Below, in pieces: positions 1 through 4,259 of a DNA stretch of 5,374 nt. Source of the DNA: DAOTVD01 sp034437075 (GTDB lineage Bacteria; Chloroflexota; Anaerolineae; Aggregatilineales; J027); assembly GCA_034437075.1 (NCBI GenBank), contig DAOTVD010000288.1, forward strand, positions 1 through 5,374, written 5' to 3'. The translations under genes and the position numbers were made by a program. How positions within the stretch are numbered: the first letter of the stretch is position 1; every line of letters starts with the position of its first letter. The notes below the pieces were generated by a model that saw only the letters and a program-made list of their open reading frames with translations, made no database searches and was not told the DNA's origin.

Positions 1-110
1 TCTAGCTCCCCCCGAATTCAGGGGGAGAACTTACTCGTGCGCATAATAGCCCCTCCCTGAATTCGGGGAGGGGGATGGGGAGGGGTAATTATTTTTCTGG
101 AAAAGCCTTA
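1..110 (+). repeat. Dispersed palindromic repeat, left copy (inverted relative to 4107-4205)
   Basis: This block closely matches the reverse complement of 4107-4205. Shared stretches include GAGAACTTAC, CATAGCCCCTCC-like sequence, GAATTCGGGGAGGGG and ATTATTTTTCTGGAAAAGCCTTA-like sequence. It holds two imperfect palindromes centred on GAATTC: 6-27 (one mismatched pair) and 50-73 (one mismatched pair). Similarity stops sharply after CCTTA at 110. The left end may lie outside the window. A duplicated GGGGAGGGG box (65-73 and 77-85, separated by GAT) makes this copy 12 bp longer at that point than the right copy. It resembles a REP- or MITE-like intergenic element. No coding capacity is seen. Confidence 0.85.
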
Positions 111-150
111 GGGTCTCTGGCGTTATGTTGCATAAGGTTAGTTTTTGTAA

Positions 151-167
151 GGGCGAGACCCGCCTCG
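151..167. repeat. Degenerate GGGCGAG palindromic box
   Basis: GGGCGAGACCCGCCTCG is an imperfect relative of the perfect palindrome 20 bp further on (188-207). Both start with GGGCGAG, and both carry GCCTCG in the second half. It looks like a decayed copy of the same kind of short intergenic palindrome. Confidence 0.45.
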
Positions 168-187
168 ACCGAAGCGTTATTATTTTT

Positions 188-207
188 GGGCGAGGCATGC
201 CTCGCCC
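188..207. repeat. Perfect 20-bp palindrome (GGGCGAGGCA centre)
   Basis: The half-site GGGCGAGGCA is followed directly by its exact reverse complement, so it can form a hairpin or serve as a symmetrical binding site. It is flanked by T-rich sequence on the left (TATTTTT) and CCTACGG on the right. Read on the minus strand it is followed by an A/T-rich run, so it might also stop transcription coming from the minus-strand genes. It is probably a dispersed intergenic palindrome. Confidence 0.6.
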
Positions 208-295
208 CTACGGCTTGACCACACCTTGACCTTTTTAGCGCCAAGCAAACTGAAACTTGTATCGGTACAGCAACGCGCGAACGCCTCCGCTGGGC

Positions 296-466
296 TTATT
301 CGTCCGCGTTCGGCGGAAAGTGTCCATCCATCAGATCGTTGGCTTCCAGGCGATTCATGAGTGCGGCCTCGCTGGCATTCCCCGGCGCGCCACAATCCGC
401 CGAGCAGGTTAGATGGCTTTCACCCGCTCAGGCTGAGCGGGTCGTGTATAGAATGCGGCGTAGCAT
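296..466 (-). pseudogene. Small minus-strand ORF interrupted by an in-frame TGA (possible phage-gene remnant)
   Basis: Read from the ATG at 466-464, the frame gives MLRRILYTTRSA, then TGA at 430-428, then 43 further sense codons beginning AGESHLTC and ending in FPPNADE before TAA at 298-296. A good ribosome binding site, GGGAG (479-475), lies 8 bases before the ATG. The post-TGA part has coding-like composition (AALMNRLEANDLMDG would be an amphipathic helix). It lies 84 bp downstream of the scaffold-like gene on the same strand. I do not recognise the family. It is most likely a decayed small phage gene with a nonsense mutation. UGA recoding is possible but unsupported, and chance openness cannot be excluded for 56 codons. 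Confidence 0.35.
422..442. repeat. 9-bp-stem hairpin overlapping the in-frame TGA
   Basis: The arms ACCCGCTCA (422-430) and TGAGCGGGT (434-442) pair perfectly around a 3-base loop. On the minus strand the sequence reads ACCCGCTCA GCC TGAGCGGGT, and the in-frame TGA of the small ORF is the complement of 428-430, the first three bases of the 3' arm. No T-tract follows on either strand, so it is not a standard rho-independent terminator. Confidence 0.6.
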
Positions 467-550
467 ATGCTGTTCTCCCATCGGGGGTGCCGATTTGTTT
501 TGATGTGACTATAACTATACGCGCCTCAGATGAGCATAGGCTGAATGGTT

Positions 551-1093
551 CTAGCGCAGTTTGAAGCGGCGGCGCAGCGCGTCGCGTTGCTCGGGAGGGA
601 GTTCGCGGGCGGTTTGTGGCCCAAAGCCCCCATCCGCCCCCTGGCGAGTGGCTTCCAGCGAAGGCGTCGCGCGGCGGCGCAGCAAGTGCGGGCGTTGGCC
701 CGCCAGCGCATTGACGGCCTCGGCCATCCCATGCACGGCCCCGGCATTGTCCACATGCACCGCGTCCCAATTCAGCAAGGCGCGTGCTTCGGCGGGGTCG
801 ATGAATTCATGCGCGGCCACGCTCAACTGAAAGGCGGCATCCAGGGCTGCGCGGCGCGCGGATGCTTGGGCGGCGGCGTGGGCCGCCTGGGCGGTGTCCA
901 GGTCAGCTTGTAAGCGTTGTACGTGCCCGGCCTGTTCATCCAGATGCGCGCGCAAGGCGTCCACATCCGCATAGCCGAGGTCATCCAACACCGCTTGGAT
1001 GGCGCTACGCCGGGCGCGTTCTAGCCGTTCGGGCAACCAGGCGGGCGCCTCGTCGGTGGGCTCGGGCGCTGGGGTGGGCATATCATCGGACAT
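551..1093 (-). CDS. Phage scaffold-like protein (coiled-coil, GP20-like), orphan
   Basis: The product is 180 residues. After an acidic, Pro-rich N-terminus (1-20) comes a long, Ala/Arg-rich, probably coiled-coil helix (about 20-92). Next is a compact segment with HEFIDPAEARALLNWDAVHVD followed by GAVHGMAEAVNALAGQRPHLL (about 95-138), then a polar tail ending PPEQRDALRRRFKLR. A coiled coil followed by a 'D...ALL...D..G.V.G..EA...L....P.LL' pattern is typical of phage scaffolding proteins, which template capsid assembly inside the cell and are then removed. I infer the family from this pattern only. The start at 1093 is preferred over an upstream ATG in frame (1210) because GGAGG (1106-1102) sits 8 bases before it. 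No portal, capsid or protease gene is visible nearby, so it appears to be an orphan of a degraded prophage. The stop is TAG. Confidence 0.75.
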   Translation of the reverse strand: MSDDMPTPAPEPTDEAPAWLPERLERARRSAIQAVLDDLGYADVDALRAHLDEQAGHVQRLQADLDTAQAAHAAAQASARRAALDAAFQLSVAAHEFIDPAEARALLNWDAVHVDNAGAVHGMAEAVNALAGQRPHLLRRRATPSLEATRQGADGGFGPQTARELPPEQRDALRRRFKLR

Positions 1094-1101
1094 AACGAGA
1101 A

Positions 1102-1106
1102 CCTCC
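1102..1106 (-). promoter_or_regulatory. Strong ribosome binding site fixing the scaffold-like gene start
   Basis: On the minus strand ACGGAGG is followed 8 bases later by ATG (1093-1091). This supports initiation at MSDDM over the longer open frame, which begins at 1210 in low-complexity sequence. Confidence 0.8.
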
Positions 1107-1159
1107 GTAAAGCATAAACCATTAACGATAGCTCTCAGCCTAACAGAGCCCGCCGCGCG

Positions 1160-1180
1160 TAACGCGCATAACGCGCATAA
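1160..1180. repeat. Short tandem repeat TAACGCGCA x2
   Basis: Two exact 9-bp units TAACGCGCA (1160-1168 and 1169-1177) are followed by a partial TAA and preceded by CGCGCG. They lie in the leader of the minus-strand scaffold-like gene. Flanking AGCCC (1147-1151) and GGGCT could pair weakly across the repeat. No function is evident. Confidence 0.6.
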
Positions 1181-1237
1181 AGGGCTTCTCATCCGATACT
1201 TCGTAAACATTAATTCCTAGCACCACCTTAACACGTT

Positions 1238-1245
1238 ATTATACT
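1238..1245. promoter_or_regulatory. Overlapping -10-like boxes on both strands
   Basis: On the minus strand 1243-1238 reads TATAAT, a perfect sigma70 -10 match oriented towards the scaffold-like gene. On the plus strand the overlapping 1240-1245 reads TATACT, oriented towards the peroxiredoxin-like gene. Neither has a good -35 at 16-18 bp, so both are only candidates. They are the best promoter-like sites in the 291-bp divergent spacer. Confidence 0.35.
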
Positions 1246-1384
1246 TGCAGGAATATCTCATTGGGAGTCATCTACGTTCATCACCCCCACATAAGCCTCT
1301 GTGGATGGCTTTCAAGAGGTTTCCAACCCAAAATTATCGCCGCCAACGCCGCCGCCAAAATTGTATTGGAGCAACTGTAGCGTT

Positions 1385-1975
1385 ATGCAAAAAATTCCCA
1401 CCGCCGTACTGGATACCCCCGTCGAGGGCGTCAACCTGACCATCGGAACCCTACGCGATCAACTGAGTAATGGCCCGACACTCTTGGTCTTTTTGCGCCA
1501 TTTTGGCTGTATTTTCTGCCGCGAAGTCGTCACGGATTTGCGCCGCGTTGTGAAGGCCACGCCCGCTTACCCGCGCGTGCTGTTCTTCTACCAAGGCACC
1601 GAAGCGCAAGGCCGCGCCTTTTTTGGTCATTTCTGGCCAGATGCCGCCTATGTGGCCGACGTGCCGCGCTATTTTTACACGGCCTTTGGCCTAGAACGTG
1701 CCAATATGGTGCAATTATTCGGCCCGCAAGTATGGGCATGTTCGGTGCGCGCCACGGCCAAGGGCAACGTCGGGGGGCGGGTCGTGGGCGATAGCTGGCA
1801 GATGCCCGGCTTGTTTTTGGCCCACGGCAACCAGATTGTCTGGCAACATGAATACCGCCACGCGGGCGACCATCCGCTTTGGCGCGAGGTCTTGGCCCAT
1901 GTGCCCGGCAGCCAGAATGTCGAATACCCCACCACGGCCTCGCTAGCCCCCGAGCAGCGCCGCTTCGCGCGCTAA
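1385..1975 (+). CDS. Peroxiredoxin-like protein, PRXL2 / AhpC-TSA_2 type
   Basis: The product is 196 residues with a thioredoxin-like fold pattern: TLRDQLSNGPTLLVFLRHFGCIFC (about 22-45), with a hydrophobic strand running into a C42-I-F-C45 motif, then REVVTDLRR at the start of the following helix. Further on are YFYTAFGLERAN and GDSWQMPGLFLAHGNQIVWQHEYRHAGDHP, which fit the PRXL2/AhpC-TSA_2 pattern in which a glycine and a beta strand precede a 'GDHP' segment. Members of this family are presumed cytosolic thiol oxidoreductases or antioxidants. The exact substrate cannot be told here. I prefer the ATG at 1385 because similarity begins around residue 5. An upstream in-frame ATG (1301) would add 28 Pro/Ser-rich residues without a ribosome binding site. 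Even at 1385 the ribosome site is weak (GGAG 13 bases upstream). It is a single-gene unit closed by the terminator at 1989-2022. Confidence 0.85.
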   Translation: MQKIPTAVLDTPVEGVNLTIGTLRDQLSNGPTLLVFLRHFGCIFCREVVTDLRRVVKATPAYPRVLFFYQGTEAQGRAFFGHFWPDAAYVADVPRYFYTAFGLERANMVQLFGPQVWACSVRATAKGNVGGRVVGDSWQMPGLFLAHGNQIVWQHEYRHAGDHPLWREVLAHVPGSQNVEYPTTASLAPEQRRFAR

Positions 1976-1988
1976 ATTGCGACCCTGC

Positions 1989-2022
1989 CGGGCAGGCTCC
2001 GCCGAGCTTGCCCGCCTTTTTT
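1989..2022 (+). terminator. Rho-independent terminator after the peroxiredoxin-like gene
   Basis: An 11-bp stem (1989-1999 with 2004-2014, including one G-T wobble) closes a CGCC tetraloop. It is followed by CC and six Ts (2017-2022). It begins 13 bases after the stop codon. Confidence 0.93.
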
Positions 2023-2086
2023 CATACGCCAACCTGATAACCGCATTTTCTCGCGTGGATTCTTTAACGCTTGCACTATTAGTTTA

Positions 2087-2114
2087 TTGCGCCGTTTGTA
2101 AAGCGGCCTATACT
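2087..2114 (+). promoter_or_regulatory. Candidate sigma70 promoter for the PPC-domain gene
   Basis: TTGCGC (2087-2092) and TATACT (2109-2114) are separated by 16 bp, in the orientation of the secreted-protein gene. The predicted start of transcription near 2121 would give a leader of about 50 bases ending in AAAGGA (2159-2164), 9 bases before the ATG. It lies downstream of the preceding terminator, consistent with independent expression. Confidence 0.5.
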
Positions 2115-2173
2115 GCGACATGTGACATGCCTTTACACCCTAAATGTAGATAGCGATTAAAGGACAAAGCATA

Positions 2174-3328
2174 ATGAGTATAGTGCGTTTATCGGCCTTC
2201 GTTTGCCTGGTGCTAGCGTTGATGTTGGCGCCAGCGGCGTTCGCGCAAGGCCCGACCCCCACCCCCACCAGCGTCGGCGACGATGTGCCCGGTTTTTCGC
2301 AAGGCGCCGCCGCCCAACAAGGACAACCCACCGCCATCCCCCTGCCTGGCGCCGATGACCCAAGCGCGGCTCCCGGAGCCGGCATAACGGGCCCCGGCGG
2401 CAATGGCCCGCGCGCGCTCTTGCCGATCCTGGTCTCTGGCCAACCTGCGCGCGGCACTGTCGGCCCCGATATCCTGGGCCGCTGGTACACCTTCAACGCC
2501 TCGGCGGGCGATCTTGTGACCATCACGACTAGTATTCCCGAAGGCGCGTCTCTGGATACGTACCTGGTGCTGATGGGCTCATTCGGCCAGGTGTGGACAC
2601 ATAACGATGACTCCGATGGTTTACTAGCGGGCATCACCGATTTTCAGATTCCAGCAGATGATACCTACCTGGTGCTGATGACGACCTTTAGCGTGATGGC
2701 CATCCAGAGCCCGCCAACCACGCCCACCGATTACACCATCACCATGACGGGCGCGACGCCCCCGGCCACCATGGGGCCCAATGAATTGCGCGTCGGCGGC
2801 AACCGCCCCCCCGCGAATGAGACGATCACCCTGAACAACAGCAACTCCGAGCCGGTGTATTACCTATTCGTGGATACGCCCGGCGGCCAGGTGGTCGATA
2901 TTCGCATGGAAAGCAACGACTTCGACCCCCTGCTGTGGTTGCTCGATCCGCAAGGCCATATCCTGGCCGTCAATGACAATGCGGCCCCCGACGGCAATAC
3001 CACCGCGCTGCTGGACGATGTGTCCTTGCTCCAGGATGGCTTGCATATAGTCTTCGCTACTGTGAACCGCTTCCAATTCGCGCGCTCGAATCCGGCGGAG
3101 AATAATCCGGCGTATCAGGAAGGCCGCACGAGCTTTTCCTTCACGTTAACGGAAGTCAGTAGCACGGTGCCCGCTGGCGATGCGCAGCCCCAGCCCGGCA
3201 CGGGTGTGCAACCTGGCGCCAGCCCAACCCCAACCCCGACCGCGAGTGGGGGGCTTCAGCCCGGCACGGGCGTGCAACCTGGCAATAGCGGCGGCACCGT
3301 GGCCACCCCACCCGTAGACGATAAATAG
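2174..3328 (+). CDS. Secreted protein with two PPC-like (pre-peptidase C-terminal) domains
   Basis: The product is 384 residues. An N-terminal signal peptide (positive MSIVR, hydrophobic core to about 20, AFA just before the likely cut at 24/25) is followed by a PTPTPT and Gly/Pro/Ala-rich linker (25-80). Two beta-rich units follow. Unit one (about 86-193) has RGTVGPDILGRWYTFNASAG, LDTYLVLM and HNDDSDG. Unit two (about 213-328) has YYLFVDTPGGQVVDI, DFDPLLWLLDPQGHIL and AVNDNA. This 'DP.L.L.D..G....NDD' pattern is that of PPC domains, which accompany secreted proteases and other extracellular enzymes. No catalytic domain is seen here, so it is a stand-alone exported PPC protein. The tail (330-384) is a Pro/Thr/Gly-rich linker with a repeated LQPGTGVQPG-like motif. 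It has no transmembrane anchor, LPXTG or lipobox. The start is supported by AAAGGA 9 bases upstream. Role unknown; carbohydrate or protein binding at the cell surface is only a guess. Confidence 0.85.
   Translation: MSIVRLSAFVCLVLALMLAPAAFAQGPTPTPTSVGDDVPGFSQGAAAQQGQPTAIPLPGADDPSAAPGAGITGPGGNGPRALLPILVSGQPARGTVGPDILGRWYTFNASAGDLVTITTSIPEGASLDTYLVLMGSFGQVWTHNDDSDGLLAGITDFQIPADDTYLVLMTTFSVMAIQSPPTTPTDYTITMTGATPPATMGPNELRVGGNRPPANETITLNNSNSEPVYYLFVDTPGGQVVDIRMESNDFDPLLWLLDPQGHILAVNDNAAPDGNTTALLDDVSLLQDGLHIVFATVNRFQFARSNPAENNPAYQEGRTSFSFTLTEVSSTVPAGDAQPQPGTGVQPGASPTPTPTASGGLQPGTGVQPGNSGGTVATPPVDDK
3191..3283 (+). repeat. 27-bp direct repeat inside the C-terminal linker of the PPC-domain gene
   Basis: The segments 3191-3217 and 3257-3283 are identical at 26 of 27 bases and encode the repeated QPGTGVQPG motif. 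The period is 66 bp (22 codons), so copy-number change would keep the frame. Between them lies a PTPTPT stretch. Confidence 0.85.
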
Positions 3329-3366
3329 CGCGGCACGCCGTCGTTATTCATCACAGAAGCCATTCG

Positions 3367-3418
3367 GCCCCCACGCATTGGCCCCCGCAACGGGGTTCGC
3401 ATGGGGGCTGAGTTTTTT
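3367..3418 (+). terminator. Rho-independent terminator after the PPC-domain gene
   Basis: The outer arms GCCCCCA (3367-3373) and TGGGGGC (3402-3408) enclose an inner CCCC/GGGG hairpin. They are followed by TGAG and six Ts (3413-3418). It starts 38 bases past the stop codon. Confidence 0.85.
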
Positions 3419-3568
3419 CCAAAACAAAAAACACCCCCTGTCAACCGTTTACCCGTTTCGTTTCCAAACTGGCCCCTATATCGGACATTTCGCGCGGCTA
3501 TCCGCGTGCTACAATGGACGTTCTAGGGTTGGGATGGCGTATGCCCTAATCAGCTTAGCACGGGGGTT

Positions 3569-3600
3569 TACGTAATATTATTACGTAGGGAGTCTACGTA
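3569..3600. promoter_or_regulatory. Array of three TACGTA palindromes with exact 13-bp period (operator-like)
   Basis: TACGTA occurs at 3569-3574, 3582-3587 and 3595-3600, each start 13 bp after the last. The first two form a larger inverted repeat (TACGTAAT, ATT, ATTACGTA). The first and third extend symmetrically as TTTACGTA and TACGTAAA. The array lies 80 bp upstream of the STAS-like gene and about 30 bp before a candidate -35. Its position and symmetry suggest a cooperative repressor or activator site. The regulator is not identifiable from this window. Confidence 0.5.
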
Positions 3601-3630
3601 AAAGTCCGCACAGATATGAGTCGGTACATT

Positions 3631-3659
3631 TTGTTACAATATTCACTATTGTCGATTAT
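3631..3659 (+). promoter_or_regulatory. Weak candidate promoter for the STAS-like gene
   Basis: TTGTTA (3631-3636) and GATTAT (3654-3659) are spaced 17 bp apart. Transcription would begin near 3666, leaving a leader of about 14 bases with no clear Shine-Dalgarno sequence. TACAAT at 3635-3640 is an alternative -10 but lacks a matching -35. Confidence 0.3.
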
Positions 3660-3679
3660 GCCGCGAGTGACTAGATACC

Positions 3680-4093
3680 ATGCCTTCCCGAATAGAGTGG
3701 TACCGAAAAGATCGGGTGATTGTGGGGCAATTATGGGATGACATTGCGCTTGACGCTGCGCAGCAATTTGACGCGCAGTATATACGGATGATGGAGGAGA
3801 GCACCGCCGATACCGTTCATCTTATCCTCGACATTCGGCGTCTGGTGGCGGTTTTTCCTGAGCGGGCCGAACATGCGCGCCTAGCCAACGGCGTGCGCCA
3901 TCGTAAAGCGGGCTGGTTGGTGACCATCGGCCAGGGCTTCCCAGGGCTAATGCAGATTGTCCATTATGTATGTGGCACCGGGAATATACAACATTATAGC
4001 GCGCTGAGCCCCGAAGCGACGATTACGCATTTGCAAACCTGCGACCCCACCTTGCCCGAGCTTTTGCCCTTGCATCCCTGGCTAAAGATGTAG
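3680..4093 (+). CDS. SpoIIAA/STAS-like small protein of unknown role
   Basis: The product is 137 residues with no signal peptide. The N-terminus MPSRIEWYRKDRVIVGQLWDD (1-21) is a beta hairpin of the type 'I.W...D.VI.G.L..D', followed by a helix (about 24-41). Then comes TVHLILDIRRL (45-55), a buried strand ending in an aspartate, a second helix with HARLANGVRH, a strand GWLVTIG (78-84) and a further helix (QIVHYVCG). The alternating beta-alpha order and the 'LILDIR' strand resemble the SpoIIAA-like/STAS fold, a family I associate with small uncharacterised Chloroflexota proteins. Such domains often act in anti-sigma or partner-switching networks, but no kinase or sigma partner is adjacent, so a signalling role is inference only. 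No good ribosome site precedes the ATG. The stop is TAG, and the inverted repeat begins 13 bases later. Confidence 0.65.
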   Translation: MPSRIEWYRKDRVIVGQLWDDIALDAAQQFDAQYIRMMEESTADTVHLILDIRRLVAVFPERAEHARLANGVRHRKAGWLVTIGQGFPGLMQIVHYVCGTGNIQHYSALSPEATITHLQTCDPTLPELLPLHPWLKM

Positions 4094-4106
4094 CGGGTAT
4101 GCCCTG

Positions 4107-4205
4107 TAAGGCTTTTCCAGAAAAATAATGACCCCTCCCCGAATTCGGGGAGGGGCTATGATGCGCCCGCGTAAGTTCTCCCTCCCGATGCGGGGGGATG
4201 GCTTA
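4107..4205 (-). repeat. Dispersed palindromic repeat, right copy (inverted relative to 1-110)
   Basis: This is the reverse complement of the block at 1-110 with scattered substitutions. It includes a perfect 24-bp palindrome at 4132-4155 (CCCCTCCCC, GAATTC, GGGGAGGGG). The edge at TAAGG (4107) matches the sharp edge of the left copy at 110. It starts 13 bases after the stop of the STAS-like gene and could act as a strong structured 3' end for that transcript. The far edge near 4205 is less certain because the left copy meets the window boundary. Confidence 0.85.
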
Positions 4206-4209
4206 GGGG

Positions 4210-4243
4210 GTCGGCGCAGCCGACTGAACCCCGCACAGCGGGG
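4210..4243. repeat. Two adjacent hairpins with three-base loops
   Basis: GTCGGC (4210-4215) and GCCGAC (4219-4224) enclose GCA. Then, after TGAA, CCCCGC (4229-4234) and GCGGGG (4238-4243) enclose ACA. Both stems are perfect 6-bp stems. They follow directly on the dispersed repeat and may be part of it or of a second REP-like element. No T-tract follows. Confidence 0.7.
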
Positions 4244-4259
4244 CCCGCGCCAAGAGGGG

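Larger units (their letters stand above)
1..550. other. Left region without an intact gene
   Basis: There is no complete, convincing gene here. From left to right it holds the dispersed repeat (1-110), an AT-richer spacer (111-150), two GGGCGAG-type palindromic boxes (151-207), an unremarkable stretch (208-295), the minus-strand broken ORF (296-466), and an 84-bp gap before the stop codon of the scaffold-like gene at 551. Open frames here on the plus strand (for example 361-564) have no ribosome binding site and no family resemblance. Confidence 0.6.
3329..3679. other. Intergenic region between the PPC-domain and STAS-like genes
   Basis: This 351-bp stretch holds the terminator (3367-3418), a weak hairpin (CGCGG/CCGCG, 3493-3506) just before a -10-like TACAAT (3510-3515), the TACGTA array (3569-3600), and AT-rich promoter-like sequence with TTGTTA (3631-3636) and GATTAT (3654-3659), 17 bp apart. 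An open frame at 3378-3575 starts inside the terminator stem and has no ribosome site; I do not consider it a gene. Confidence 0.6.

Noticed and set aside
1..207. CRISPR array
   Set aside because: The repeated blocks are palindromes of different sequence without regular spacing or unique spacers of similar length.
422..442. Bacterial SECIS or rho-independent terminator
   Set aside because: The hairpin begins upstream of the TGA, has a three-base loop without SECIS features, and is not followed by a T-tract.
361..913. Plus-strand open frames (361-564, 545-913, 561-830)
   Set aside because: They overlap the well-supported minus-strand scaffold-like gene or the broken ORF, lack ribosome sites and have Arg/Gly-rich shadow composition.
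1160..1180. Iteron-type replication origin
   Set aside because: There are only two 9-bp units, with no replication gene, DnaA boxes or AT-rich unwinding region nearby.
1301..1384. N-terminal extension of the peroxiredoxin-like gene from ATG 1301
   Set aside because: The extra 28 residues are Pro/Ser-rich, have no ribosome site, and the family-like sequence begins after the ATG at 1385.
2140..2637. Long minus-strand open frame opposite the PPC-domain gene
   Set aside because: It is a shadow of a GC-rich gene that has a signal peptide, ribosome site, promoter and terminator on the plus strand.
3378..3575. 65-codon plus-strand ORF after the PPC-domain gene
   Set aside because: It starts within the terminator stem, has no Shine-Dalgarno sequence and shows no recognisable motif.
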